NCBI GenBank assembly: GCA_946894095.1
Contig: OX335665.1
Span: 4,164,001 to 4,228,000 of the forward strand
Direction of reading: 5' to 3'
Source of the DNA: Incurvaria masculella
Lineage: Eukaryota > Arthropoda > Insecta > Lepidoptera > Incurvariidae
DNA: 64,000 bases
Shown here: positions 52,923 through 64,000 of the stretch, piece by piece
How the letters are laid out: every line of letters begins with the position of its first letter
Position numbering within the stretch: the stretch's first letter is position 1
The notes under the pieces: model-generated
The model's database searches: none
Seen by the model: the letters and a program-made list of their open reading frames with translations, nothing else
Told to the model about the DNA's origin: nothing
Program-made: the position numbers and the translations under genes

Positions 52923-53339
52923 AGCAGGCATCTTTTTGTCTTCATATAGTTTGACAGCTTCTCACGTAAGAACTAGGAAGTTTAGGAATTTTCATGCTTA
53001 AATTATATTAGATACTTGCTGATCTTTATATGTCTTTCTTTTCTTTTACTCACTTGTATATTCACTATCTTCTCACTATCATAACTTCATCATAATATGC
53101 TCTCAATAGGTAACAATACATGTAAAAAATTGGGAACAGACATTGTAATTTTTGTATGACTGTTTGCTTTATTTTAATATTTAAAATATAATTAATATTT
53201 AATATTTAAAACTTTTAATATTTGATTTCGAAGATCTCAACATGGGTGGTTTTTACTGAAATGTGTTCATTTTAGCCTGCTTTACCCCCTAAAAGGTGAA
53301 ATTCAAAAAACCTCTCTTAGTAAGCCTTCTCACCCTAAA

Positions 53340-53595
53340 ATAAAGCTACTGTAAATAAATAATCTCGTTTCTGGGTTCATTGGTTCCGAAAATTCGTTGT
53401 TTTTTTGTATTTAAGTACCAAACTACTGAACCGCTTTTGATAAATAAAATATGAAACCAACTACAAAGTATACCCTTTCGAACAAAAAAAGAATTTTCCA
53501 AATCGGTCCAGGGGTCTTCAAATAATCGGTGAACATACATAAAAAATAAAGATTCCGACGAATTGAGAACCTCCTCCTTTTTTTTGAAGTTGGTT
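53340..53595 (+). repeat. Family G repeat
   Basis: Ends GAGAACCTCCTCC and TTTTGAAGTTGGTTAA, as in the copies at 5,785 and 43,960. Confidence 0.6.
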
Positions 53596-53811
53596 AATGA
53601 ATTTGGAAGCAATGAATATGTATTGTTTTAAGCCCTGTTCTCTATGTCTGGCAGGTTTGCGGAGAACATGAAAGCAAATTGTATGCCATGCACCTGGAAG
53701 CCAGTTTAAAAAATAAGCCCACATATGGATAATTCAGTTTAAATAAAATTATCTATAGGTATTGTTTGAAAATACGCATTAATTCTAAAATTGCTAATTT
53801 TGATAAGTATG

Positions 53812-54030
53812 GAATCGCACATGAAGGGTTCCGTACAATTACAAATAAATTTGATCCTTTTAATTTTTTTACCATTTGTTATAGCGGCAACAGAAATACA
53901 CACTCTGTGAAAACTTCAGCTATCTACCTATTGCGGTTCATGAGATGCAGCCCAGTGACAGACGGACTGACGGACAGCGGAGGCTTAGTAAATCGTTTGG
54001 CACCCTTTGGGCACGGAACCCTAAAAAGCG
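53812..54030 (+). repeat. Family A repeat
   Basis: AAGGGTTCCGTACAATTAC to GGGCACGGAACCCTAAAA. Confidence 0.75.
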
Positions 54031-55660
54031 GCTAGGCACACTAGAAGCTACCAATGCAGTTTCGTGAAAAGAACATTGCGGTATGAGTAAATATACAATA
54101 ATCTCAATATATCTTGGTTCAATAAAGAAACTATATAGAAATGGCGGCTTGTACTTGCGAATCGCATGCTTCCACTATATCGCTGTCTATACTCACACAG
54201 TGCAGTACCGACTGCAAAACAAAATATCAAATCAGCGCACGCATGGATATGTACTCAGTTGCGTTGTTAGGTCGGTATAGGGTTTTACTGGTTGAACTGA
54301 ACAGAACTATGACTTCTAAAATCGCGGGAAGATTCTTTGGAGTGTCGCCCGTGAAATTGTGTTTAAGAGAGTCATTATCCTATCATAAAACTACGGGCGA
54401 TAACTGTTTACCTACTCTTAATGTTTCATTATGTTTATGAAATTTTTGAATCTATATCATTTTTTTTCAAAATCAACGAGTTCGATTCGCGGCTAGGGAA
54501 ACAAAAAAATCAAAAATCTAATAATGCATTTATAGTTTTTATCAAAATCCGTGAGAGGAGTGATCCTTTGAGTGTTTTTCGCTATTTCTTATAGTTTCGG
54601 ATCTAGCCCTGAAAGCCCACTGGAAAAGTTTACCCTGTATACCTCTTAGATTTGAAAATATTAAACGGCCAATAAGCATTAGAAACAGTTGTCTATCTTT
54701 ATGTTAATTTTTTTACTGAAAATGCAGATATCTGCGAAAAATAAAAACACATAGACCTAGAAAGAGGCTTTCTCAAGTAATTTTTTTTATATTTAAAATC
54801 TGTTAAGTTTTAGGGGTAGGGAAACGTAGGTCCAGGAAGACGATTTTGCTAGTTCAATCGCAGTCGCCGCACAAAATTGTACCTTGACCAATGGACAAAG
54901 AAGGCATTTCTTAAAATTTTCAAATCATTGGGTTCCTGTGACTTCTCGACAGCCTTAAGTTAATTACTTGGTTCAGATGAATCTTATGGACATAGTGGCA
55001 TGCAATAATACCTTTTAACACATAAATAAACACATTTAAACGACCCACAGTTTTATTAACCTTTTCCTACCTCTTGAACTAATACATTATAAGTAAATAT
55101 ACTTTTTCGTACTAAACAGGTACGTCACTTATTCCAGGGAATGTGATATGTTTTTATGTTTAATCTATAATATAAATAAATTAAAATAAATGTTACAAAA
55201 ATCTTAAAACATAAATGAATACTTTGTAAAAATGTTATGCTGACCGTACCGTCCGTTGGACAAGTACAAGCCGCCATTTCTATATAGTTTCTTTAATGAA
55301 CTGGCTTATACAAGGTCATACGAAACTCACACTTATGCTAAGAAATTCAAATCCGGTTCCTGTACAAGAATTTCAAGGCTATTAATTAATTAATCTCTTT
55401 ACAAGCACGCGATTTTGTGTTCTCTACTAAAAATATTGTCAAACAAACTTAAAACGTAACTTGTGCTCACGCAAACCAAATGTGTTAAGTACAAGAACGC
55501 ATCCTGCTTGAACGTACTTATTTGCGTAAAGCTGTGAAAATAAATTAATGACTCGGAAATCAATTGGCCTTCTAACTTTCACCGTGGTTTTCTACAGATT
55601 CGCTACACTAGGCGCGAAAAGGAAGCCATTAAGATATGAAGAATGCACTGAATTACTTAC
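54031..55660. other. Region upstream of the LRR gene
   Basis: Contains the family K copy (54,716-54,955), two inverted short matches (AATGGCGGCTTGTAC at 54,139 and GTACAAGCCGCCATTTC at 55,266) and otherwise unexplained AT-rich DNA. Confidence 0.45.
54716..54955 (+). repeat. Family K repeat, second copy
   Basis: Similar over about 240 bp to 12,722-12,975; no coding capacity. Confidence 0.7.
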
Positions 55661-55666
55661 ACTTAC

Positions 55667-55810
55667 ACTCCTGAGCTCATATCCGTGGTATGTAAGTTAT
55701 TTTATGGATTAAGAAGTTCTTAGCCCATTTCGAAAAAGGAACGACCACCCACACTCAAGCAATACGCAAAAAACAACGCAAAGGAACTGGCTGACTGTCA
55801 GTCAACTGTC
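55667..55810 (-). promoter_or_regulatory. Possible 5' UTR exon/promoter of the LRR gene
   Basis: Exon 1 begins with an acceptor, so a 5' UTR exon must lie upstream. A consensus donor GTAAGT at 55,666 is preceded by a non-repetitive stretch with initiator-like CAGTC motifs near 55,795. Position and donor fit, but nothing proves transcription; low confidence. Confidence 0.2.
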
Positions 55811-55819
55811 ATCAGATCA

Positions 55820-56330
55820 ACGGTGCACTGCATCTCCATTTCCAATATCTCCGTCGCCAAACTTCATAGCCAATATCTGCATCACCACTATATACATCGC
55901 TAATATCTCCATTGCCGGCAACGCTTCTGCGGTCCAGCCGCAGATCCAGGCATCCAATGCGTAGCAACGATGTTGACCGGTGTATGGAGCTCCGTCGCCA
56001 GGGACGGAGCTGCGATGCCTTGCCTGCGATGGAGATATTGGCAATGCATATGTTGGCGATGCAGATGTTGGCGGTTGGCATATGGAGTACATAGGGCATC
56101 TGCAGCCCGGCCGCAGGACCGTCACCAGCGACGAAGCTGCGGCAGGGCATGTGTCGCCAAGCAGATGCCCATAAATCCTGCTCCAATATTTACATCGCCA
56201 ACATATGCATCGCTAATATCTCCATCGCCAGCGACGCGTCTGCGGTCTGACTGCAAATCTGTCACCAACGACCGGAGACGCATATGCGTCGCCAAAAATT
56301 CGAGTCGCAGATGCGTCGCTAAAGTGGGTG
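55820..56330. repeat. Degenerate short-unit repeat, block 1
   Basis: Mixed direct and inverted units such as GATGGAGATATTGGC, GGCGATGCAGATG and GCTGCGG. The overlapping ORFs are by-products. Confidence 0.6.
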
Positions 56331-56364
56331 TGGTGTGGGGATATGTAAGTTAGGTTGGATTAGT

Positions 56365-56830
56365 TTTTTTTTTGTTTGTTTATTTAATGGACAGGCAAAA
56401 GCTTTCGCTATACAGCCTTCTCTTTATTGTATCTTATGGATTGTAGTTCATTCTGGAGTGTCATGTAGTTAAATATTTTCTATTGTCTCATGTATGTATA
56501 GAAATATGGGTTCAAAGTTGGTCGGTTGACTAAATATCTTTTTCAGGTCGAGCGGGATTTTTTCTCTTTCTTTGTATGTAATTTCTAAGCATTTATGCAG
56601 TTTTTCTCTTTGCTCATCAAAAGCACAGCAATGAAAGAAGAGGTGGTCCAGGGATTGATCAGCTAAGTTGCAGTGTGGGCATACGGCGGCATCGATAAGG
56701 TTTAATCTGTAAAGATGGGATTGAAAAAGACAATGTCCGAAACGTAGACGACAAATTGTTGCATAATATTTTCTTCTTTTTGGTAACGTTTTATTGAACC
56801 AAGGTGGTTTCCCAACTAAATCGTTTATTT
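56365..56830 (-). pseudogene. LINE 3' fragment with RNase H-type end
   Basis: Minus strand reads ICRLRFGHCLFQSHLYRLN, AAVCPHCNLADQSLDHLFFH and CCAFDEQREKL, then a stop and an A-rich tail at 56,365. This is the C-terminal region of I/Jockey-group ORF2. Confidence 0.75.
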
Positions 56831-56944
56831 CGGCGGGTTGGATTAGGTAAGGTTAGGTCACAGACGTTCTTTTTGTTCTGTGGGTTAGGTTATGTTTTTT
56901 AGGTTATGTAAGGATAGATAAAGTTAGGTTTGGTTAGGTTAGGT

Positions 56945-57240
56945 TGAATGTCCCGCCCCGCCATACGTCCTCGCACCCTCACGTATAGTGGCGACGGATC
57001 TGCGAAGGGTCCGCAGCTGCATCGCCAGCGACGGAGCTACGGCCGGACCGCAGAAGCGTCGCCGGCATATTGGTGATACATATGTTGGCGATGCAAATAT
57101 TGAAGATGGATGTATAGCGCAGCTCCTGGGCGACGCATCTACGGTCCAGCCGCAGCTCCGTCGCTGGCGACGCACCAGCGCAAAGACCGCAGTTGCCTCG
57201 CCGACGAAGGTATCAATTGGCGGTCACATATTAGCTATGA
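56945..57240. repeat. Degenerate short-unit repeat, block 2
   Basis: Same unit types as 55,820-56,330 (GCCAGCGACGGAGCTACGG, GTTGGCGATGCAAAT). The LINE fragment at 56,365-56,830 sits between the blocks. Degenerate GGTTAGGTT runs precede it at 56,830-56,945. Confidence 0.6.
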
Positions 57241-57309
57241 AACTTGAGGTGCATAGCTTTTAGATATATTTTTTCCACATGGAAAGGCTAAAACTAATCG
57301 TTGTAAAAA

Positions 57310-57530
57310 AAAAGAGTACTGCTACATTGAACTCGAAGGAAAACGGACAATTTTTCATGGCCACGTCAAGCATAGTTTCATCCAATGGGGTGGTGCCAAT
57401 CCGGGCGGGCTTGACCCTACCACCTAGTACAGGATGAGGACATACAGCTTTACATGGTTTCCGAACCATGGAACAAATCGTATTCGTAACGAAATGCACT
57501 CATCCAACTTAGAAAAAGAAATTGGTGCAT
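57310..57530 (-). mobile_element. SINE fragment (body)
   Basis: ACTGCTACATTGAACTCG through CAACTTAGAAAAAG; tail and head missing. Confidence 0.65.
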
Positions 57531-57544
57531 GACCGTGGCGAGGA

Positions 57545-58180
57545 TTAGCAGTTGTCGGTGAGTTTTGTACGTTGTATGACATTACCTTCACCTTTAATCT
57601 ATGATCCAGGCCTAGTACTGCAAAATTTGTAAAATATGGGAATTTTTGTGTTTTGAATGTAATAGTATTCATTGCGATAACTGTGTGGAAATTGGCTGCA
57701 TGAACTTCTATTGTTTGGTCGAAAATTTCCGACCATTCCACTCAAATCGTTTGGGTGAGTTTTGTTTTAGCGCTTAAAGACCATCTACCTCAAACGCCGC
57801 TGCACAAGCATCTTAATCCAAACGTCGTGGCCAAATAGGCTGGAAAACGTATGTTTTCGTGCTCCTTTGAAAGTTTCCATTGAACATCGACTGCACGACC
57901 TTTTGTTATTTATTGCTCATTCCGAAACAATTTTGTAACATTGTGCCCAAATCGGCTGGATATGTTTTATTTTCATGCTCCGAATGTTTCCAACGATCAT
58001 TACTGCTTGCGATTTCTTTGTCCTCTTTCACGGTCGCTGTGCACCTAATCATGTTTGATGCATAGAAAAACTGACCTACCACCCCCCCAGTTATCTGCAT
58101 ATTTTTTATTTAATTTTTTTATAGACCAACAGCTTTTGTTTGTTAATTTATGAGTGCGCTTCGCTTTTGTTTTTGTTGTC
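57545..58180. other. Intergenic, nothing recognised
   Basis: Short ORFs on both strands without domains; no splice or repeat evidence. Confidence 0.4.
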
Positions 58181-58182
58181 TT

Positions 58183-58430
58183 TTAGGGTTTCGTACCCAA
58201 AGGGTGCCAAACGAAACCCTATTACTAAGAATCCGCTGTCCGTCCGTCCGTTACAGGGCTGTATCTCATGAAGCGGTTTAGGTAGGTAGCTGAAAATTTC
58301 ACAGTGTGTATTTATTTTGCCGCTATAACAACATATTGTTAAAATTATAAACATTAAAGGGCATCGGAAATCTTGTACGATGGTACAGAACCCTTCGTGT
58401 GCGAGTCTGACTCGCACTTGGCTGGTTTTT
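58183..58430 (-). repeat. Family A repeat
   Basis: TTAGGGTTTCGTACCCAAAG to TCTGACTCGCACTTGGCTGG. Confidence 0.78.
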
Positions 58431-58779
58431 TTATATTGTCTACTAGCTGAGGTACCCGGCTCTGCTCGGATCAATGCCATATTGAAATTATGTCAGGCTG
58501 AATTATTTCCAGGATATTATACGAGTTCCCCATACAAATTTTCATCCCTTATTTCACCTCTTTCGCCACAAAAGGTGGCCATGTCCTTCTACCGTACTGA
58601 AATTTATCAAAATTGGTTCAGCGGTTTAGATGTGAAAACTCAAAACAGTTACTTTTGTATTGATAATATTATTATTATTATTTGGTTTATAACAATAGGG
58701 AGCTATAAGCAGATGGATATCAGGTTTTAGAATTACTGAGTCCACTTGTTTTCTTTTAGTTTTGTTTTTTGTTTATTTA

Positions 58780-59110
58780 TTTATGGTTTATTTCTATATT
58801 TATATTTTTCTAGTAAATTTTTGAACCCATAAACTGTTTTGGCATTTATGACTTCCTGTGGTATTTGATTCAAGGAGTGTACAACTCTGTTGCAAATAAA
58901 ATGTTATCTGGGATTGGTCCTTGAGGAAGAGTGGTTCAGCTTTAGGCTATGATCCCTAAGGTGAGCCAATGTATTTATGGCAAACATTTCGTTGAGTTCA
59001 GAGGTACTGTAGTAATTAGAAGTATGGATTCGGTATTCGAATGAGTTGACTGAGGACGCACTCATGACCACCACAGATAATTTATTCCAGGCGCTTACGA
59101 CCCGGTGTGT
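58780..59110 (-). pseudogene. CR1-like LINE 3' fragment
   Basis: Minus strand reads LNEMFAINTLAHLRDHSLKL then NRVVHSLNQIPQEVINA; one stop. 3' end near 58,780. Confidence 0.65.
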
Positions 59111-59174
59111 CAGAAAGTGCGCTCCGCGGATCGATTTACATCCACAAATAAAACAAGAATAAATATTCTTATCA

Positions 59175-59180
59175 TTTATT
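59175..59180 (-). terminator. Poly(A) signal AATAAA
   Basis: AATAAA on the minus strand 63 nt after the stop of the unidentified GC-rich gene. Confidence 0.5.
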
Positions 59181-59242
59181 CGCGTATCAAAAATCCATTC
59201 TTTTCACACATCCGACGCTCAAATTAAATAAAGACCTAGCAG

Positions 59243-59400
59243 CTAGTGTATCTTGCAGCGGTGCCACGCCCTGAAGCGCGCGCGGCGCGCGGCGTGGAGG
59301 CGCGCGTGCGAGTCGCGCGCTCGCCGCAGGCAGCCGCCGCGGTACAGGAGGTGCGAGCGGGACGCCACTAGCCTCAGCCGGCCCGCCACTGTCGCTTCAC
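59243..59400 (-). CDS. Unidentified gene, terminal exon C
   Basis: Acceptor GCCCAAACAG. Two nucleotides complete the serine begun in exon B, then 51 codons to a TAG stop. Basic and His/Arg-rich (RARFRAWHRCKIH). AATAAA follows 63 nt downstream. Confidence 0.6.
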
Positions 59401-62400
59401 CTGTTTGGGCGGGAAAAGCATCCTTGTATATTTGTTTCTCAATGAAATTATATATTAATATTATATACACTAGCAGCTGCACGCTGATACATGTACTTCA
59501 CTTATTGATTGTAATTTTTTTTATTTATTTATTCATCCACATACACTACGATTCAAATAAGAATAGGACGGGGCCCACTTCCATATCGAATGTCATACTG
59601 CTAAATCAGTATGGCGTGCAAAAAAATTCTAAACTTTTGAAGAAAATAATTTGTATTAACTAAATATTTATTTGAAGGATAGAGATTAAGATAATATTCA
59701 ACAAAGCGATAACAAAACAAATTAACCAATAAAACAACGAAACTGTGGCACTTTCGAGGACATCCGACACAAGCTAACCAGCAACTAACTAAGCAAGCAA
59801 GCAACTAACTAAGCAACCACAGATAGCAAAGTACAACCCCCCCTACTCGTGTAACTATGTAATTTGTGACTGGCACTCAATGTCATTCTACTCTACACTG
59901 TTTAGATTCGTGTAGTGTCGTTGTAATGACAAGGCAGAAACGCTACAAAAGAAAGAAAAGCAATTTCATGTACATACAAAGGGTATGCTGGCCTTCTGGG
60001 ACGAGCTGGGATGGCTTACACAATCACTTTTTTTAAGCACAATGGCCTCTCTTCTCTGTGAAGTAGGCTTAGCGCGGAAAACATTTTGCCCAACTAACAT
60101 GTACATACATGCACATACTCGGATCAAACCTCGATTCTGATGGATAGAATAAAGCGACAGGCTTCCTTTGATATTGAACCGAATGTTTCCCGTGTTTCTC
60201 CCCGCACTCGCCCCGGGTAAGGGCCGCAACTTAGTTGCTACACACAACCAAACACATTTTCAGGCTCTTGCGCCTTCTGCGCCCGCCACACGACCGGCTA
60301 CCCTTTTAACGCCAACAGGCTAAAATGATATTAGGGGGGTGTTTTAGTGGGTACGTTTGGCCTAGGGTTAGGTTAGACTCGCCAACCAGTCCCACATAAC
60401 CTGATTCCGGAATCAGGTATGCGTAAAGCATTTCACCTCCCCAGCCTCTTGCAGCTTCCGTTGGGCTACAAGGAGGTTCGAAAAAAAAAAAAGTTTTCCC
60501 GTGTAAACCCATGCGGACTTTCCGACAGTACTTTTCCGTGCCAATTCGAGTGAAGTTAGTCACGAGCCCTGTCCTATTCTTATTTGAATCGCATTGTATT
60601 CTTTCATACGGTTCGTGAAGTACAAGCAGCGAGCATGGAGAGACAACCGAAACTCGTTGGTATGGGGATGGTCACATACAGAAACGGCAGTGCCCTCGCG
60701 TGAGCTCGCTTACTCAATCATTTATTTATTGTGCAATAAAAACAGAAAATTACCCAATTTAGCGTATAATAAGCGAAAGGCAAGGAGAGGATGGTTTAGG
60801 CTATACAAATCGACATCAGAAGGAAGGCAGCATGCTTGTATCATCAGAAACATCAGCTCTGCACATCGCATGTGTTTCATCATTGTCAAATTGTTATACC
60901 TATTCCTTCCCGCTCTCAACTGCTCATTTTGGAAAGAAAACCGTGCGCATATTTCTTGTGGGAAATCCAAAATTATACTCAAAATCCGCTTTATTTAATC
61001 AAACTAGATACTCGATGACCATTTGCATTGTAAAATTGTTTTCGGTTTCTAAGTTATTCCTAGAAACTCCACTTCACATTCTATGCGACTGTGGGCCCTT
61101 AGGACACAAAAGAAGTATCCACCTAGGCGGGCATATGATGCACCCAGATGATATCAGATCGATGGCTCCCCAAAAACTACTACATTTCATAAAAAGTGTA
61201 GGGTTAGAGAGCGAACTATAAAAGGATAGATCTTCTCAGGTCGCAGTGACGTCGAGCTACGGACACCGATTAGGGGCTGTAGGGCACGACACCCAGTTTC
61301 AAATAATAAATAATAAGTTATATGGTCGATTATTTTGCGCACTTTATGCAATAACTTTGGACGTGGATTACTGAACTCTAAAAATTGTTAGTCGTCAAGC
61401 CTAGCTTGTTTCATGCAGATTAATAATCAATTTGGTTTTTGTTTTATTTTTAACTACAGCGTTCGATTTATGTACTTGAAAAAAATTTGTTAAATGTAAA
61501 TTTGTGAAACGATTCTGTACGGATGAACCGAAATAAAAAAAAAAACTGAACGAAAGTGCACTTACTGGTGTCGAGTATCCGGTGCGGTTTCCTGCGCGCG
61601 TGCGGCGGCGGCGCGGGCTCGGCGCGCGTCGCGGCGCGCGCCGCCGCGTCGCCCGCGCCGCCGCAGCGCCGCGCGTTCCGCCGCAGGAACACGGGCTTGT
61701 TGCCGCCTCCTCCGCCGCCGCCGCCGCCGCCGCCGGCGGGCCGCGCGTACCGCTCGGCGTACAGCGACCACGCCGCGAGCCGCGAGGCCGCCTCGCCGCC
61801 GCCGTCCGCGCCTCCCTGCACGCGAGCGATGTACGAGTATCAGTACGAGTGTCTTGCGTCTTACGGACACTTTGATGTGACGGGCCCCCCGCACTTTTGG
61901 GCATGTCGGTGCAGGCCCACTATTTTGACCACAATTTCTTTAGCTTTTTAAAAAACATGTCTACTATAACACAATTTATTTGATGAGATTTCACAACTTT
62001 AGTACAGATTTTCTATAAGTTCTGACACTTAGTTTTAGAAAAAAACTAGAAAACACTTTGAAAAAGAGAATTGAATTGATTAACAGAATAACTTGCACTT
62101 AGAGATAATATACGGATTTTGGCAGCGCATCCGCACACAATTGCCTCTGATGTAGACTGATTTCAATACCTTGGCGACAACGCCCTTTATACAGTGAATG
62201 CATATGCTAATATCAACAATAAAAATAGGGTTCAATGAATGGGGAACGGCAGAACGTCTAAAATGCAGATCATATAATATCATATTTTAACAAAATTTTA
62301 AAACCATGCACAACGTATAATCGGCAGATCGTATAATTCTATACGTAGTGCATGAAGAAGTTTAAAAATAAATTACTTATTTCTCCATGCATAACGTATA

Positions 62401-63228
62401 ATAGTCACAACGTATACAATTATAATCTTTATTTAATGAAAAAAGAAAACCATGCATATCATATAATCCAAAAACTTTTCATACGATAAGCGCCCTTATG
62501 AATATACTTTTAAAGCGTATACTCGCATGTGACTTTTCGAACGTCTCAATTACAATCAATTTGCAAAATTTTTGAAAATTTGCAAGGGTGAAGGGGGCCG
62601 TTCGAAATTGTAGCAAATATCGATTAGTAGCAATTTCAGCCTTAAATGTATCGTTATTAGGGCGCTTTATGCCCTACTTCTTGGCATATTATACGTTATG
62701 CATGGTTTTCTTTTATTGTGAATTCACGTTAGGAATATTATACGTTGTGACTATTATACGTTCTGCATGATGCAAAGAGTTGATTCTATTTTTAAACTTT
62801 CTTCGTGCACAACGTATAAAATTATACGTTGTGAATATTATGCGATATGCATGGTTTTGATTTTTAGGAAAAAAATACTTTTATACATTGTGAATATTAT
62901 ACGTAGTAAATACGACTCCATTAAAGCACGCGCCACCGCCGGCGCGCATTCCTCCGAGCACCACCATCTCGCACACGTCGGGGGCACCGACTGTGTATCG
63001 TACCTGCGCGGGCGAGCCGTCGTCGCGGCCGTCGGCGCCGCCCTCGAGCAGCTCGTACGTGACGCGGCAGCTATCGCCGCCGTATACGCGCGCCAGCGTC
63101 GCCGCGTGCTCGCCGCGCAGGTGGCGGCGCGCGCGGCGCACGTACGCGGCGCCGCCGGCGCGCATGCCGCCGCGCGCCGCCATCTCGCACGCGCGCACCG
63201 ACCACGCCTCCGACACGCAGTGCTGCAG
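59243..63228 (-). CDS. Unidentified GC-rich gene, last three exons (5' end outside window)
   Basis: Three exons join in phase: 63,228-63,004, 61,815-61,566 and 59,400-59,243, together 210 codons plus stop. Exon A has LQHCVSEAWSVRACEMAARG and a VYGGDSCRVTYELLE helix. Exon B has a glycine run and many Arg/Ala residues. Exon C ends HRCKIH before the stop. Donors are GTACGA and GTAAGT, and all three acceptors have CAG. A poly(A) signal AATAAA lies at 59,180-59,175, 63 nt after the stop. GC at third positions is far above the surroundings. The exon A helix vaguely recalls the membrane-proximal helical part of Flamingo-type adhesion receptors, but the later exons do not, so I assign no function. 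Confidence 0.6.
59549..60592. mobile_element. DNA-transposon-like element with about 28-bp inverted ends
   Basis: CGATTCAAATAAGAATAGGA at 59,549 is matched in inverse at 60,570-60,592. The 1-kb interior has no long ORF. No clear target duplication. Confidence 0.55.
60900..61440 (+). mobile_element. Family C MITE relic split by a LINE fragment
   Basis: Left part 60,930-61,060 and right part 61,318-61,450 match the middle of family C copies. The 61,065-61,310 insert is a LINE 3' end. Confidence 0.6.
61065..61310 (+). pseudogene. LINE 3' fragment, RNase H-type C-terminus
   Basis: Reads ETPLHILCDCGPLGHKR, then HPDDIRSMAP, a stop and an AATAAT-rich tail. Typical of the end of RNase-H-bearing LINE ORF2. 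Inserted in a family C MITE. Confidence 0.6.
61566..61815 (-). CDS. Unidentified gene, exon B
   Basis: Acceptor TCGCGTGCAG, donor GTAAGT, phase 0 to 1. Holds ASRLAAWSLYAERYARP and a run of about ten glycines encoded by a GGC microsatellite, then Arg/Ala-rich low-complexity sequence. Confidence 0.55.
62241..62916 (-). mobile_element. Element E, copy 2, reverse orientation
   Basis: 676 bp with the same end sequences (GGGGAACGGCAGAAC at left, TACGAC at right) and internal block as 24,009-24,584. It lies in intron A of the GC-rich gene, 87 bp from exon A. Confidence 0.75.
63004..63228 (-). CDS. Unidentified gene, exon A
   Basis: Acceptor CCGCCCCCACAG, 75 codons in phase 0, donor GTACGA after CAG. 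Cysteine pairs at HCV and ACE near the start. GC-rich and Arg/Ala-rich. Confidence 0.6.
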
Positions 63229-63239
63229 CTGTGGGGGCG

Positions 63240-63927
63240 GAGACGAAAATCATTACAATCATATTCTTTTTCGAACGAACGTGACAATAGAACCTAGACA
63301 ATCCGACCTAATGTTTTCATAAATTCAAACATTCATAGATTGCAAGGAAGTGACTAAGTGAACTATCATTAGGACAAAAAAAACTTTTAAACATGAAAAG
63401 TGATAACCATACTTGAACATGATTTAGACACATCGGCCTAGGCTGCCTGTCTAATACAAAATAAATAAATAAATGTGAACCAGTCCTAGATCGGATAATC
63501 GATAAAATCTGTTACGGCAGAAACAAGACTCAAAAAGTGGAAAAGCCAAAGATTTAAAGACATTTTGTTAAGTTATTCATGAAGACTAAAAGTCTACAAA
63601 AAATATGTCATATCCTGATCTTAAAACTAGAAATTTGGATTTATACATTTTTGTAACAAATTTAAAACAGTGACAAATAAATTCCAAACATCAAGCATTA
63701 TTTACTTAAAATTAAAATTATCTATACAACCGCTCACTGTTTTGATATGAAACGAATGCTAGAGTGACTTTTAGTTTTGCAGGTTTTTTGTTTTGTTTAT
63801 TTAATTCATGTTTGTACAGTGCAGACATTAATAAAAACAGCTATTTTCCATGCATAAAACGGCATTTGCCACGCGACTCTGGCTCTTACTTTTAACATCG
63901 GGTCGTCGTGTGGTAGGTTATCAGCAC
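63240..63927. other. Intron of the GC-rich gene
   Basis: AT-rich; a trace of GGCCTAGGCTGCCTGTCTAA at 63,440, also found in inverse at 23,905, suggests another LINE 3' end. Nothing else seen. Confidence 0.45.
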
Positions 63928-63931
63928 TTAA

Positions 63932-64000
63932 GGTCGGCCCGTAAGCATCAGAAAATTTCGCGTCCCATACAAACGTATTTTACTAATAATTTGAAAACCA
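63932..64000 (+). mobile_element. MITE family D, truncated by the window end
   Basis: TTAA at 63,928-63,931 followed by GGTCGGCCCGTAAGC, as in the copy at 36,872. Confidence 0.8.

Noticed and set aside
56830..56945. Interstitial telomere array
   Set aside because: GGTTAGGTT-like runs are too degenerate and scattered to call an array.
59243..63228. Flamingo-type adhesion GPCR
   Set aside because: One helix in exon A is reminiscent, but no GPS motif or seven-helix region follows and the gene ends soon after.
62767..63322. Plus-strand ORFs over the GC-rich exon A
   Set aside because: High GC suppresses stops in all frames; only the minus-strand frame has matching splice phases.
1..64000. CRISPR arrays, prokaryotic operons, riboswitches
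   Set aside because: None seen; gene structure and repeats are those of an insect nuclear genome.

Overview
The window is lepidopteran-like (moth or butterfly) nuclear DNA: spliced genes with GT-AG introns, AT-rich introns crowded with transposon relics, SINEs with a tRNA-like head, TTAA-flanked MITEs, an insect telomere-type repeat, Jockey-like and CR1-like LINEs, and a Ty3/gypsy relic. There is no operon structure, CRISPR array or other prokaryotic organisation. The order is inferred from the style of the repeats, not from a database match.

The central feature is one large gene on the minus strand. I could assemble it exon by exon, with every splice phase matching. Nineteen coding exons run from an ATG at 52,278 to a stop at 10,889, total 3,360 nt, and encode a 1,119-residue leucine-rich-repeat protein. 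It has a signal peptide, a cysteine-bearing N-terminal cap, about 32 LRRs, a C-terminal LRR cap, a probable fibronectin-III-like region and a short hydrophobic C-terminal segment. It resembles the chaoptin/artichoke class of insect extracellular LRR proteins. Its introns take up most of the window and hold almost all the mobile elements.

Left of this gene (1-10.9 kb) are repeats, one candidate first exon of a small secreted or membrane protein (4,152-3,810, minus) and a 21-bp minisatellite. Inside the gene are a CR1-like LINE with a PHD-finger ORF1 and a damaged ORF2 (about 14.3-19.8 kb, plus), a deleted Ty3/gypsy element with about 98-bp LTRs (39.6-42.2 kb, minus), and an apparently intact Jockey-like LINE (47.1-51.9 kb, minus) flanked by a 60-bp direct repeat. 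Right of the gene (52.3-64 kb) are more repeats and the last three exons of an unidentified GC-rich gene on the minus strand (63,228-59,243), whose 5' part lies outside the window.

The most unusual signal is in the LRR gene itself. Three exons (10, 12 and 14) are each followed by a tandem array that repeats the exon's 3' end with its 5' splice site and a piece of intron, at periods of about 169, 179 and 157 bp. The exon 12 array holds six donor sites exactly 179 bp apart. The added copies cannot be spliced in without breaking the frame, so they look like decoy donors or dead exon copies. Other notable structures are three MITE families that all sit in TTAA targets (two copies share one TTAA), a gypsy deletion junction patched with inverted and direct copies of its own integrase gene, a palindrome with telomere-type repeats in its loop, and several nested insertions.
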